Part shown: one piece after another, positions 29,744 through 41,631 of the stretch
Layout: every line of letters begins with the position of its first letter
How positions within the stretch are numbered: position 1 is the first letter of the stretch
Source of the DNA: Pyronema omphalodes
Taxonomy: Eukaryota; Ascomycota; Pezizomycetes; Pezizales; Pyronemataceae
Reading direction: 5' to 3'
Length of the DNA stretch: 64,000 nt
NCBI GenBank assembly: GCA_024516155.1
Contig: JAJJXM010000063.1
Span: 62,001-126,000, forward strand
Made by a program: the position numbers and the translations under genes
Notes under the pieces: generated by a model
What the model was told of the DNA's origin: nothing
Databases searched by the model: none
What the model saw: the letters and a program-made list of their open reading frames with translations, nothing else

Positions 29744-32700
29744 TTACAATGCATTGGCAGAAACCGTCCGAATCATCTCTCACAACATGAACCGCCAGCG
29801 AACGGCACTTGACGCGCTTTTGAACAGCGCCTGTGACTCAGCAGACATTATTCTGCTACAAGAAATAAATATTACTGACCCTACATACGCCATAACTCAC
29901 CCCTCTTTCAAGCTGGTATTACCACCGCAGGGAGGAAGGGACACCAACAGGACAGCAGCCTACGTGACTAAAACCAACCCATACCTCCGGGTATCCCAGC
30001 GCACTGACGTATGCGCCGACCCTGATCGACAAGTCCTCGAGGTGGGCACAGACCTCATCCCCGCTTTCTTTCTGTTAAATATCTATAATGAACGACACCC
30101 TGATACCCATCTATACACCCTTCCCCGCGCCCTTACACCTCTCTCCCTCCCCCGCAGGTGCAAAATCACCGGTGATCTCAACGCTCACCATGCCCTGTGG
30201 AACTCCACAACACGTTCCCCAAAGCGAGCCTCCGAGCTCGTGGACCTAATAGAACAGCAGAACTGGGCCCTAATTACAGTCCCGGACGTTCCTACCCACT
30301 TCTACAACCAAGGACGGAGCACTTCCGTGCTCGACTTAACACTGTCGTCGCCCCACATCGCGGAAGAAGTAGTTAACTGGGCAGTTGACGACGATATCGC
30401 AACGGGATCCGACCACGAAGTGCTCCGCTTCGAAGTGAAATCAATACACCCGGACTCAGAAGCCACCCTCCCAACGCAGCGACTAAACTGGAAGAAAACC
30501 GACTGGGACCTCTTTGCGACCACCCTCCGCGCCTCCTGCGACGGAGCCACAGGACTCTGGGCTCAATACCACGCCAACCCCACCCCAGAGAACCTCGACG
30601 AGTGGGCCAACACCCTCAGCGACAACAGAGGACAAGCGGACATAACCTCCACCCCCGTCCTACAGGTGACCCCTCGATCAAAGAGATGCTGGACCCCGGA
30701 GGTAGCAGCCGCCCGAAAACAAATGACCCTGGCTCGCCGTCACTGGAAACGCACCAGAACCAACGACTACCACACAGCGTACAAGCAACTACGAAATGCC
30801 TATCATCGCACAATACGACATGCGAAAGACGCAAAATGGAAGGAATACTCGGCTCAAGCGGAAGGACCAGACGTGTGGCAAGCGTTCAGGTACACAAACC
30901 CTCGACGAGCCCAGCTAACCCCCAACCTCCGAGCGACACTAAACGGACAGGAAACAGAATGTAGCTCGTTCGAATCCAAAATCAAAGCCTTCCAGAAACT
31001 GTTACCTCCGGCCGCCTCCGCCCCCCGCCCCCTATCCTCCTTCAAGCCCCGCCGAGAACTGCAATGGAACACCTTCGCGCCGACTGAAATCAAAACTGCC
31101 ATCGTCACCTCCTCGCCGAAGAAGGCACCCGGGCCTGATGGAATTACGTTCGCCTGCCTCAGGCAAGTATACCTAGCTATCCCCGACCAGATCAACACGC
31201 TCTACGCCACACTGGGCACGACAGGATACCACCCACGCTGTTGGCGACAAGCCACAACGGTCATCATCCCAAAGCCCAATAAACCCGACTACAGTAACCC
31301 GAAGGCGTACAGACCGATCGCCCTCCTAAATTGCCTAGGTAAAGTCCTCGAGAAGCTGATGGCAACACGCTTGGGGGTCATGGCAGACACCCATGGACTA
31401 CTGCACAGGGACCAAATCGGAGGACGCCCTCAGCGATCCGCGGTGGACCCAGCGATGGCATTAGTACACGACGCAGAGATGGGAAAAACTAACGGCATGA
31501 TAACAACTGCGCTCTTTCTAGACGTCCGTGGAGCGTTCGACAATGTCTCTGCCGACAGATTGCTGCAAACCCTCCGCCAACTCGGCTGCCCGAAACCAGT
31601 GACCTCGTGGTGCAAGTCCTTCCTCGAGGACCGCACAATCGCCCTCGCTTTTGATGGCCAAACCGACAAACAATGCCCGGTCAAGACCGGCATCCCGCAA
31701 GGTTCCCCCGCATCCCCCATACTGTTCTTACTATACCTACGCCTGCTATTCGACGAGCTGGAACAGGTACACCCCTACGCGTGGACGCCTAGCTACATAG
31801 ACGACGTAGCCATAGTCGTCCAAGGCAGAACGCGCAAAAAGAACGCACGCGCACTGGAAAAGGTCACAGCGACAGCTTTCAGATGGGCCGACACGAACGC
31901 GGAAGCTTTCGACGACTCCAAGTCGGAACTACTCCACTTCCACTGGGCTCGCACCAATACAATCACCGAAGAAGAGAAGGTTAAGCTGCCGAATGGGACA
32001 GTGGTCACACCGGGTACGCAAGGAGGAGAGAAGGACGTGGTACGGTGGATTGGCATGTACCTAGACAGAAAACTTACCTTTAGACAACATGTAAATAAGA
32101 GAGCAACTGCAGCACGAAGAACCCTTAACGCACTGTGTAGGCTCGCACGATACAAGACAGGTCTGACCCCTTGCGCAACGAGACTGATATACCAGGCATG
32201 CGTCCAGTCCAGAGCAGACTTTGGCGCGGAGATATGGTGGAACAATCAGAGAGACCTAGCCAACATCCTTCAAACACAGCAAAACGCAGCACTCCGCCGG
32301 ATCCTCAACGCATTCGCCTCCACACCCATCCTGGCCCTCCATAACGAAGCGGCGCTTCCCCCAGTAACGCCCCGGCTTAACAACCAGCAGCGGAAGTACG
32401 CCCTACAAATCCTCACCCTCCCGACCTCACACCCAATCGTCGAGTGATTCCCTGTCTCCTTTCCCGTCCCCAGAGCCGACGAAGCCTCCATCAACACCGA
32501 CAAAGAGTACGACCACCCATGGCATCTGGCCGTACGCCCCCCGACTCGCCTCGTCCACACCCTCCACACCCTCTTCCCATGGCTCGCGCCCAACGCCGAG
32601 ATCGAGGACACCTCGCAGAACGTACCCGATGAAGAGTTCGCTACCTCAATCACCACCGACATCCCCACCTCCCCGAACGACCACTTCGTCGACGAACACA

Positions 32701-33679
32701 ACGTACTACTACACACCCTCCGCCGCCGCAACGACAGCATCCTACTCTACACGGATGGCTCCAGAATCAACGGCACGACGGGAGCAGGGTACACCATACC
32801 TCACGGCCTGCCCTGACCAGTAAGATCCATAGCGGCCATGGGCGGCATGGCCGAAGTCTTCGATGCAGAGGTCACAGCCACCCACGAAGGCCTACACACA
32901 TGTCTGAAATACAACCTACAATACTCCCTATTGGGGAGAATGATCCACGTCTGCATGGACATCCAGGCTGCCGCTTACAGGACCTCCCACCCACGCTGCG
33001 GCCCCCGACAAGGAGTCGCCCGCAACATTCACGCAGTCGCTCGCAACCTCAGGGAATATGGCACCTCTGTCTCCCTCCACTAGATCCCGGGCCACCCCAG
33101 CTCCCCGGGAACGAAACCGCCGACGCCCTGGCCCGTCAAGCCACAACGATTCAACCTCGACGACTACCTCCCATCACCATAACATGGCTGCGACAACGCA
33201 CCCGCGAACGCCATACAAACGAATGGCAAGAGTGGTACAATTCCACTCCCAAGCCTAAGACGTACGCAGCCCAACACCGGAGACGCATGGACACCGCCTA
33301 CACCGATCATCCCCGCTGGCTATCCCCAGCCATCCTCGGACTCCGGACAGGACACGGGTACTTTCTGAGCTGCCTCGCCCAACCTCCGTCCAATGCATAC
33401 CCAGCACGCTCATGCAACTGCCGGATCCACCCTCCTCAGACACCTCGACACCTCCTCCTCAGTTGCCCCGAGTTCCAGGACACTCCCACAACCCTCCGAC
33501 AGGACCTCAAGATCACCCGCTTTGCCCGACTCCACATGGAATCCATCCTCAACACCAAACCCGGCACGCAGGCTCTCTCTGACTTTATCTCCGTGACCAA
33601 GGTCACTGCCTCGGTCTGGGCCCATATCCGGTTAAACAAAGCTCGCAGAAGGGAGCAGACCCCCTCTTTCGTTGACTAA
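29736..33679 (+). pseudogene. TL-C ORF2: endonuclease and RT intact, RNase H broken
   Basis: ATG at 29736, open for 903 residues. Endonuclease ~1-240 (QEINITD, GDLNAHH, SDHEVLRF). RT: SPKKAPGPDGITF, LFLDVRGAFDNVS, KTGIPQGSPASP and YIDD at ~687-690. Then TGA 32445-32447 where TL-E has Arg, RNase H (YTDGS, DAEV, CMDIQAA) with TGA 32814-32816 and TAG 33081-33083 (Trp in TL-E), a frameshift at about 33085-33125, and a C-terminal Cys/His region (CNC..H..RHLLLSCPEF) to 33679. The open part could still give an endonuclease-RT protein. Confidence 0.9.
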
Positions 33680-34461
33680 AAGCTGACCACAGTGAGAAAC
33701 ACCTCTCGTGCGCACAAGCCTCAGCTTGCTGCAATTTCCTTTTTCATTTCAATTTTCTTTTCATTGTTTACGTTTGGTCTTATCCAGGTTTTTTTTAATT
33801 CTCGTCTCGGTTTCTTTACGTTTCCTTTATGTTTTATTTCCTTATCGCGTCGGTTTGAGTACTTAGAATTTCCGGGGAGAACAGGATCGAAGAGAGCGGG
33901 AAGAACGACGAAGGGAGATGTAAGGAGACGACGTAAAGAGAGGTGAACGGCGGGAGAAACGGGGGGAAGAAGCGGGAAGGCGAGAAGGAGGGCAGCGGGG
34001 GGAGCTGATCTTTCTTTATCTTTGTGTTTTCTTTGTACCCGCAGAGGATTTCTTTTGTTTCAAAGGGCGGACGAGGTGGAGAGTAGACCAGGAGAGAGAG
34101 GGGAGCGGGGAAGGGGCAGCAAGGGCCGGCGGGAGCAATTATTTCATTTGTAGCGGAGGAAACAAAGCTGGGAAAAGAAAACTGAAAATGGGAAGGGGAA
34201 GGGAGGAGGAAAGGGAGGAACCCGCCGAGGTGGCCTCTGTGCAAGCAGGGCACTGGAACCAGAGTCGCGATATGGACAACACACCCCAGCAGTAACAGTG
34301 GGGACAGACACCACAACCACAACGATCAAGAGGAGGAGGATGGTAGAGGCGGAAACTGGGTTTTTGCTTTTATGTTTCTTTCTTCTTCTCTTTTGTATTT
34401 ATCTGTCCCTTGTCATAACCTTAAGGTTGCAAACAAGTAATGAGAAAACAAACAAACAAAC
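33680..34461 (+). other. TL-C 3' untranslated region
   Basis: 782 bp without a convincing gene. From about 34150 it matches the type ii GNL 3' UTR (GGAGGAAACAAAG, then GGGAAGGGGAAGGGAGG, then TGTGCAAGCAGGGCA), ending in stem-loop and tail. The purine-rich stretch at 33870-34000 gives spurious open frames. Confidence 0.75.
34409..34437 (+). other. 3'-terminal stem-loop of TL-C (type ii)
   Basis: Lower stem CTTGT/ACAAG, internal loop CAT against GCAA, upper stem AACC/GGTT, loop TTAA, then TAATGAGAA and the CAAA tail. It matches GNL-c except in the loop. Confidence 0.7.
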
Positions 34462-36612
34462 AACTACCTCCCACACCCATAACCCCCGCTCTTCCCCCGA
34501 ACTCCCCTGGCACACGTTCACCCCCGATGAAATTCGCACTGCTATTTCTACCTCTTCCCCGAAAAAAGCCCCTGGCCCTGACACCATCACGTTCGCATGC
34601 CATAGAAAAGCATACGACGCGATCCCCGACGCGTAAAACGCGCTATACTCGGCGCTCGGCAAGAAAGGATACCACCCGAAGTGCTGGCGAGAAGCCACCA
34701 CGGTGGTTATCCCAAAGCCAAATAAGCCCGACTATAGCGCGGTGAAGGCATACCGACCGATCGCATTGCTTAACTGCATGGAAAAGGTTTTGGAACAATT
34801 GATGGCGACGCGACTCATCCTTATGGCAGAGTCATACGACATCCTGCATGCAGATCAGATAGGCGGGCGCCCTAGACGCTCGGCTATCGACGCTGCGATC
34901 GCACTAACGCACGAAGTCAAAGCGAATGCTAGCCGTCGCCTAGTCACTTCTGCACTATTTTTAGACGTACGAGGCGCATTCGACAACGTCTCTTCGGACA
35001 GACTGCTCGCGACGATGCGCACACTAGGCTGCCCCCAAGCAGTGACCTCGTGGTGCTCCTCCTTCTTGAACGACCGTTCCACCGCCATCTCGTTCGACGG
35101 CAGAACAGACACCCAGCGACCAATCAGAACCGGCATCCCTCAAGGCTCCCCGGCGTCCCCAATCCTTTTCCTTATCTATCTCCGACCCCTCTTCGACGCC
35201 CTGCAGAATGCCCACCCCACACTTTGGACACCCAGCTACATGGACGACGTTGCCCTTGTTGCACACGGCCGCTCCAGAGAGGACAACGCCAGGGAACTAG
35301 AATCTGCCGCTCGAACCGCCTTTCGCTGGGCGCAGCAAAACGCAGTAGCCTCCGATGACTCTAAGTCGGAGTTGTTACACTTTCACCGCTTGCGCAACGA
35401 CAATCTGACAGAAGGAGTCAACGTCCGTCTTCCAAACGGCCCGGTTGTGACCCCGGGAACAAGAGGAGGAAAAACAGACGTAGTTAGATGGATCGGGATT
35501 TACTTCAACAGAAAACTTTCCTTTGTACATCATGTAAAAATTAGAGTAACCGCCGCTGCTAGATCCCTCAACGCCCTCCCAAGCCTAGTGCGTCACGAGA
35601 CAGGTTTGTCCCCCTCAGCCACTCGTACCCTTTAAATCGCGTGCGTCATTTCTAGGTCCGACTTTGGCTCTGAGATCTGGTGGACGGGCCAAAAAAATCT
35701 CGCCAACCTCATTCAAACCCAACCAAACTCAGCCCTCCGACGGATCCTAAACGCATTCCACTCGACACCGATAATCGCCCTCCACAATGAAGCCGCAATA
35801 ACCCCCGTTTCAGTCCGCTTGCAACACCGCACCTGGACATACGTCCTGCGTCTCCTCTCCCTCCCCCCTCACCACCCTGTTGTGAAACGTTGCCCCTCCT
35901 CCTTCCCCGTGCCCCAACACCTCCACACTTCCATATGGACCCCCTACGAATACGACCACCCCTGGCAGCCCCCCGGTGACGCCCCGTCCCTCCTTGTCAG
36001 CATGCTACGATCAGTAGGCAGATGGGTGCTCCCCGATGACGATATCGAGAATACGTCTCACCCAAACCATGCCCCGTGGCGCCGCAACTTCATCCGAACG
36101 TCAATCTCGCCCCTTCGCAAAACCGATGCGGCCGCCGAACACGCCAAACTCCTTGACACCCTACGAACCGACCCAACCAACGTCATCGCATACACGAACG
36201 GATCCAAGCTGGAAGGTCGCACCGGCGCGGGATACAGTATTACGGACGGGTTACCGCGACGACTCAACGAAATCTTTCCCTTGGGCAACACGACGGAAGT
36301 CTTCGATGCGGAGCTGCGCGCCATCCACGACTGCGGCGCGAGCTGTCTAAAAATCCTGCGACTCAACAACCTCCACGGCCGCCGAATTCACATATTCACG
36401 GATAACCAGGCAGCGGTCCTCCGCGCTTCCTGCACGACGTACGGCCCGGGACAGGAACTCGCTCTCTCCATTCACGAAATAGCCTCCCCCCTCCGCCAAC
36501 AACAAGCAACTGTCACCCTCCATTGGGTCCCGGGACACACCAACATACCCGGCAACAACTCCGCAGACCTCCTCGCGCAGAGAGCAACCTCCCTCACTGT
36601 CACACCCTATAA

Positions 36613-37009
36613 TGTGTGAGAATAGAATAGGTATCATATATAACGCTATGGGGAATATGGCAAACGCGACAGGAGAATGAATAATCAAGTTAGTATCCCG
36701 GGCCGGAACCCACAGGGGAGCTCCGGCTAGCCACCTCACGTGATTCGTGACTTTTCGATAGGACCTCACGAGGATCCCGGGCCGAGGCGTCGAAACTATT
36801 ATTCACTGTCAGTTTGGGAGGACTCAGGACGGAGAGGGGGAAAGGAACACTTACCTCAAGGGTGTCGACTTACCCTTGAGACAACTACAAACGACGCTGA
36901 TGGAGAAAGAAGAAGACGACAAAAGGTCATCTCCTTATACCTGAGGAGGGTTCGGCAATACACGGCTACGATAGGGGCTGCATAGGAACAGCAGATTCCA
37001 AGAGGATGC
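36613..37009. repeat. LTR-like fragment of an unassigned element
   Basis: It begins TGTGTGAGAATAG where TL-E breaks off and ends where the G2 LTR starts. It contains CACGTG (36738-36743), two CCCGGGCC motifs and pyrimidine stretches, but no ORF. I cannot match it to another repeat in the window or find its far end, so LTR is only a guess from the TG start and regulatory-looking content. Confidence 0.35.
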
Positions 37010-37743
37010 TGTCAGAATCCGGCTACACACAGTCGACAGGCGATACAACTGTCAGATTGCTATGCAATCAGGTTCAGCTCTGGACTTCTAGGTGAGTTTG
37101 TCGCGGGCTCAGGCAGTACTTACCTCGTACACAGGATGTCCCTGCAGCGTTGCCTCTGGTATAATCGTCGGGGGTTGGTCTTGCTGGGAGAATAGGTGAG
37201 TATTTGGGATGGGTAAGTAGGTGGGGATGGGCTGGGTTTATGGTCACGGTTAGATGATAGAACTTCAGTGTGTAGATAGGATTGTGTAGATAGATAATTG
37301 ATTGCGTACTAAACTAATGAAATACAAATGTCCCCTTATATACCTTTTTCCTGTGCTCATGTGATTTTCCAACTTATCTGCCCAGCAGATATTCCATCCA
37401 TCATGAGACACCCTTCGCTCCACCGTGACTCCCGAACCTAACTAAAACACAATACAAAACATAAACCAAACACAATACAAAACATAATCAAAACATGATA
37501 CGAAACATAAACAAAACATAATACAAAACCATATTCCAAACCCCGAGGAAACCTTGCTCGTTCCATCCCGCACTTACCCCCTTGTCCCTCGCTTAACCCT
37601 AACTCTTCTCGCCTAGCCCTAGCTCCACCTCCTCGCTTAAACACTAACCGTGACGTACGCCATCCCCAGTGTCACACCCACGAACCACAGCCCGGCTGTG
37701 CTCACAATCCCTCCCAGAAGCATATCTTTAGCGGTTCGTGACA
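37010..37743 (-). repeat. G2 3' LTR
   Basis: 734 bp, TGTCAGAATCC to GTTCGTGACA on the plus strand. It contains short repeats of AAAACATAA type (37440-37530). No gene. The polypurine tract lies directly beside it. Confidence 0.88.
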
Positions 37744-37758
37744 GTAGCTCCCCCCTCC
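37744..37758 (-). other. G2 polypurine tract
   Basis: On the minus strand GGAGGGGGGAGCTAC directly precedes the LTR start TGTCACG; this is the usual plus-strand primer position. Confidence 0.7.
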
Positions 37759-37864
37759 AGGCCGAGACTCCGACAAGGCTTGTCTGAGGTTCCCCATGGG
37801 GACGAGGTTGGGGTTGTCGCTGGCGACAGTGATTGCGGTTCTGGCGGCGGCATCTGCCGGATAG

Positions 37865-38575
37865 TCATTGGCGGCGGGGAGAGTCTCCTCCGAACCCAGT
37901 GCTGGAGTGCTCCGGCAACGATGACCCCTCGAATGACGGTGGGGTGTGGTTCGGCGGGGGTGCCTCTTCCTTTCCAGTGGGTGGTCCGTAAAAGGAGAGG
38001 TTTATCGCGAGACGTTCGGGGTCCCTGTTCGGGGACATGAGGTAGACAGGGACGTACCTCTTCGCCATCAAAGTCTCGCTCGAGGTTCCCGAGGCCAGCT
38101 CGGGTGCTGTTGGTGGCTGTTCCCCGTTGGGGTGTTGTCGGTCCTTCTCCGGGACGGGAGTTGGTTCATCCAGTGTCGGGGCGGGAGTTGTTGAGGAGCG
38201 GGCTGGCCCCGTGGCGCCGCATCTGGCTTCATGGCCGTCCATGTTAACCAGAAACCCGCAGTCGTAGCAGACCCTCTTTCCCCGCTGCCAGGCCCGACAG
38301 GCCTTCCGAACATCCAGATGTTTCCTCCGGATCACAGCCTCTAACTCAGGATCGTGCATCCGTCCGCAGTTACATTCGTTGGTTCCTTCCCGTCCAGTGG
38401 TTGGAAGATAGTTGTCGTTCTCTTTCGATTGTCGATGTGTGGTGCAGTAGTCGTCGTAGCAAAAGGTCCAGTGTTGGGCATCGTGTGGGGGATACGTGGT
38501 CGTCGGTGGTGGGGCGTCCTGGCCGTACCAGGCACCGGAGTGTTGGTCGTTCTCAGGGTTTATGGGGCTGGCCAT
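37865..38575 (-). CDS. G2 third ORF, cysteine-rich protein (236 aa), unknown
   Basis: ATG at 38575 is five bases after the pol/chromodomain stop (TAA 38583-38581), so reinitiation is plausible. The first ~120 residues hold ordered Cys/His pairs: FCYDDYCTTH, ECNCGRMH, RKAC, CYDCGF and HEARC, which could bind two zinc ions. The rest is Pro/Ser-rich. It has no signal peptide or membrane span, so it is not an envelope protein despite its position. I do not recognise the family. G1 has no such ORF: its pol stop lies 25 nt before the polypurine tract. Confidence 0.75.
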   Translation of the reverse strand: MASPINPENDQHSGAWYGQDAPPPTTTYPPHDAQHWTFCYDDYCTTHRQSKENDNYLPTTGREGTNECNCGRMHDPELEAVIRRKHLDVRKACRAWQRGKRVCYDCGFLVNMDGHEARCGATGPARSSTTPAPTLDEPTPVPEKDRQHPNGEQPPTAPELASGTSSETLMAKRYVPVYLMSPNRDPERLAINLSFYGPPTGKEEAPPPNHTPPSFEGSSLPEHSSTGFGGDSPRRQ

Positions 38576-41500
38576 GGTTCTTACAACCTTGGGGCGGGTT
38601 TACTTGGGTAGGTTGTGTGAAATCGTCGGATAGCGTCGGGGGAATTTGTGAAGTTCTCCGAGGGGTACCAAGTCTGGTCGGGGTAAGGGAATCCCGCCCA
38701 CCGTACATGATACTGGAGTCTATTTCGATGGTAGCGGGAATCAACTATCTCCTCCACTTCCCATTCCTCCTCGTCTTCAATAATAATTGGTGGGGCAGGA
38801 GGTTGGACGTGCCCGGGATCGGTGTGAGAGTAGGTTGAGCCAGCTCAAGCAATGATATGTGGAATACGGGGTGTATTTTCACACTGGCGAGGAGGTCCAA
38901 CTTATACGCTCTTGTTCCCACGCGCTCAAGGATGGTGTATGGTCCCATCAGCTTGTAATCCAACTTGCTGGATGGGCGAGTTGTTTTCACATTTCTCCTC
39001 CGCAACCACACCCTATCCCCCTCCCTCAGTACGGGATCCGGGTGTCTCTTCCGATTTGCCTGTTCTGCGTGGGCAGCCTGTGCATATCCGATTTCTGCCT
39101 GTAGTTCACGGTGGAGGTTGGTGAGAGCTGAGACGTATTCCGCCACCTCCGGGAATCCTCCTTCTATTCTTCCCAGGCTGGGTGCAAACCGCAGATGATA
39201 CCCATAATTCGCGAAAAAGGGGATAACCTTCAATGTCTCGGATTCAGTGTTGTCATAGCAAAACTCCGCCATTGGGAGTAGTTTTTCCCAGTCGTCCTGC
39301 TGGTAATTGCAGTACGCCCGCAGGTACCGTTCGACGGTAGCGTTCGTGCGTTCGGTCTGCCCGTCGGTCTCTGGGTGGAATGTGGTGCTGAGCTTTCTCG
39401 ATGTCCCCATTGCCCCCATCACTCGTTTCCAAAACGTCGAAGTAAACAGAGACCCGCGGTCTGAGACGATATCGTTAGGATGTCCGAGGGTCCTGACCAC
39501 ATGTCTCAGGAATCCATCCGCCAGTTCCTTCGGCCCCATCGTGTCCGCACAGGCCACGAAGTGAGCCATCTTTGTGAATCGATGCACAATTACCCATAGG
39601 GCGTTGTTTCCTCCTCCTGACGGAAGTCCGGGGATAAAGTCCATGGACACCGAATCCCACGGCCTTGATGGTGGCTGTAAGGGTTTCAGGAGCCCGAAAG
39701 GAGCGTGCCCAACTGGCTTAATTCTGTTGCAGGTATCGCAGTGGTCTACGCATCGGTTGACATATTGGCGTTGCTGAGGCCAATAAGAATTCCTACTGAT
39801 TAGCTCCAAGGTCCTCGCCCGCCCTGGGTGTCCCGCAACAAGTGCATCATGGTGGTCATGTAGGAGCCGTAGCCGCAATTCATGGTCGTCTGGTACCCAT
39901 ATCAACCCCTCATACAGCAACAGCCCCTCCCATTCTTCGCAAAGTCCCAATGCTACCTCCCGGTCTATCTTCTCCCCAGTCCGTAATTTTCTTAATATCT
40001 CCTGTATCTCCTGATCCTCCCTTGTCTTCTGTTTAATTTCTCTTAACAATTCCTCGTCGACCTGTATTTCCATGACCTCCGCAGAGTTGATCCAGAAGGT
40101 CTGCGGTGGCAAAAGGACTCGTGCCCTGTTCTGCCGGTGTTTCAGCTCCCCTTCCCAAGGAGAATCTCCTGATTCTCTCGATAGGATGTCGGGCTTTCCC
40201 CCAAGTTTGCCGGGTCGATACGTTATCGCGAAGTCGTAGTTGGCCAACATTTCAGCCCACCTTGCCTGTCGTAGGTTTAGGTCTTTTTTTGTCGTCCAAT
40301 ATTCCAAATTTTTATGATCCGTGAATATAGTAATTTTGTGTCGAGTATTCTTGCAGTAGGTACCGCATTTATTTAGCCCTTCAACTATGGCGAGAAGTTC
40401 TTGATCATGTATATCATGATTTAGTTTTGGGTCTTTTAGTTTGCACGAGAAATATCCCAATAGATGTAGAATGCCCTGGTCATCTGGCTGTGAGCAAACT
40501 GCACCGATGGCGTAGTGCAACGCATCTGTCTCCAGGGTTAAGGGTTTTGTGGGGTCAAAATGTCGTGGGATTGGTTCAGAAATCATTGCCCATTTCAGTT
40601 GTTCGAATGCTGATTTAGCCGCGTCGTCCCATTTCCATGTTACATCCTTCCTCGTCAGTTTTGTAAGAGGCGCCGTTATTTTGGTAAAATCCCGGATAAA
40701 CCTCCTATAGAAGTTGGCGAACCCTATGAAACTCAGGATTCCCTTCACGTTTGTTGGTTCCCTCCATTCTGCCACTGCTTTTACCTTTTCCGGATCCATC
40801 CGTATCCCCGTTGGTGATATGATATATCCCAAATACTCCGTCTCCGTGGTGTGAAACTCGCATTTTGAGGCCTTGAGCCTCAGCTTTACCTTATCCACCC
40901 GTTCCAAAACCTTCCTTACATGTTGTTGATGTTGATGCAGATCATCCGAGTGGATGAGGATGTCGTCAAGATATGCCAGACAGAAGATGTCTAGATAGTC
41001 GCTGAGGACCTCGTTCATCCACCTCTGGAAGGATGCTGGACAGTTGGTAAGACCGAATGGCATGACCAAATACTCAAAAAGACCGTATTTCGTCCGAAAA
41101 GCAGTCTTCCATTCGTCCCCCTTTGCGATTCGCAGGTTATGATAGGCGTCGCACACGTCGAGTTTCGTGTATATTTTTGCGTTGGATAGGCGATCCAACG
41201 CTTCCCCTATCAACTGGAGAGGTGTTCTATCCTTCACTGTGATTTCGTTAAGTCCCTGATAGTCCACACAGAGTCTCAGTGTGCCATCCTTCTTTTCTAC
41301 AAAATGTATCGGGGCCCCCGCCGGTGATGTTGAGCGGCGTATCCATCCCTTCTCCAGACTCGTGTCCAAGTATTCCTTCAATGTCCTCAGCCTTCCCTCG
41401 TCCAATGCTCGAAGGGGTTTGAATGGTGGAACCCCTCCCTTCACCAACGGGATCCGATGGTCGTGATGGCGGTGTGGGGGTCGTCCCGACACTTCTTCCT

Positions 41501-41631
41501 TATCGATTACGTGCAAGAAGTCGTGATATTTGACCGGAACAATATCACTAGCGGAACGCGGGGTCGGTTCCTGCCGTTGAGAGTTGGCTGAACCCCGCGA
41601 TAAGGGCACCTGCACGGAGTCATACTGCACG

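Larger units (their letters stand above)
24732..34461 (+). mobile_element. Tad1-like LINE TL-C, complete, split by GNL-o and GNL-p
   Basis: The 5' end GCCACACCACACAGCAACC is at 24732, and the CAAA tail ends at 34461. The leader is in three pieces (24732-24843, 26833-27011, 29000-29140), matching the TL-A and TL-B leaders around the two GNL insertions. Without them the LINE is about 5.8 kb. The 3' UTR (33680-34461) ends in the type ii sequence shared with GNL-c and GNL-M; this is the link that ties the GNL elements to the LINE. Confidence 0.9.
22621..36612 (+). mobile_element. Tad1-like LINE TL-E, split by TL-C
   Basis: Segments 22621-24731 and 34462-36612. TL-C lies between, with a 13-bp duplication AACTACCTCCCAC (24719-24731 and 34462-34474). 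TL-E begins in mid ORF1 because GNL-n interrupts it; at 36612 it breaks off after the RNase H domain next to LTR-like sequence. It has several stops and frameshifts and is an old copy. Confidence 0.85.
23435..36612 (+). pseudogene. TL-E ORF2: endonuclease, RT, RNase H (split, broken)
   Basis: ATG at 23435. Endonuclease at 23435-24140 (QEVNVKD, GDLNSHH, SDHEVIRF); frameshift near 24170; stops TAG 24207-24209 and TGA 24393-24395 where TL-C has Trp. After TL-C: TAA 34634-34636, RT with RTGIPQGSPASP and SYMDDVAL, TAA 35633-35635, then RNase H at about 36190-36600. The first catalytic Asp of RNase H is Asn (YTNGS, AAC 36197-36199); DAEL and FTDNQAA keep the others. The Cys/His C-terminus seen in TL-C is missing. 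Confidence 0.85.

Noticed and set aside
33700..34150. A gene in the TL-C 3' UTR
   Set aside because: Frames are purine- or pyrimidine-rich, without start context or similarity; the region matches LINE UTR elsewhere (62640-62990).
37865..38575. G2 third ORF as a viral envelope gene
   Set aside because: No signal peptide, membrane span or glycoprotein-like features; it is a cysteine-rich soluble-type sequence.
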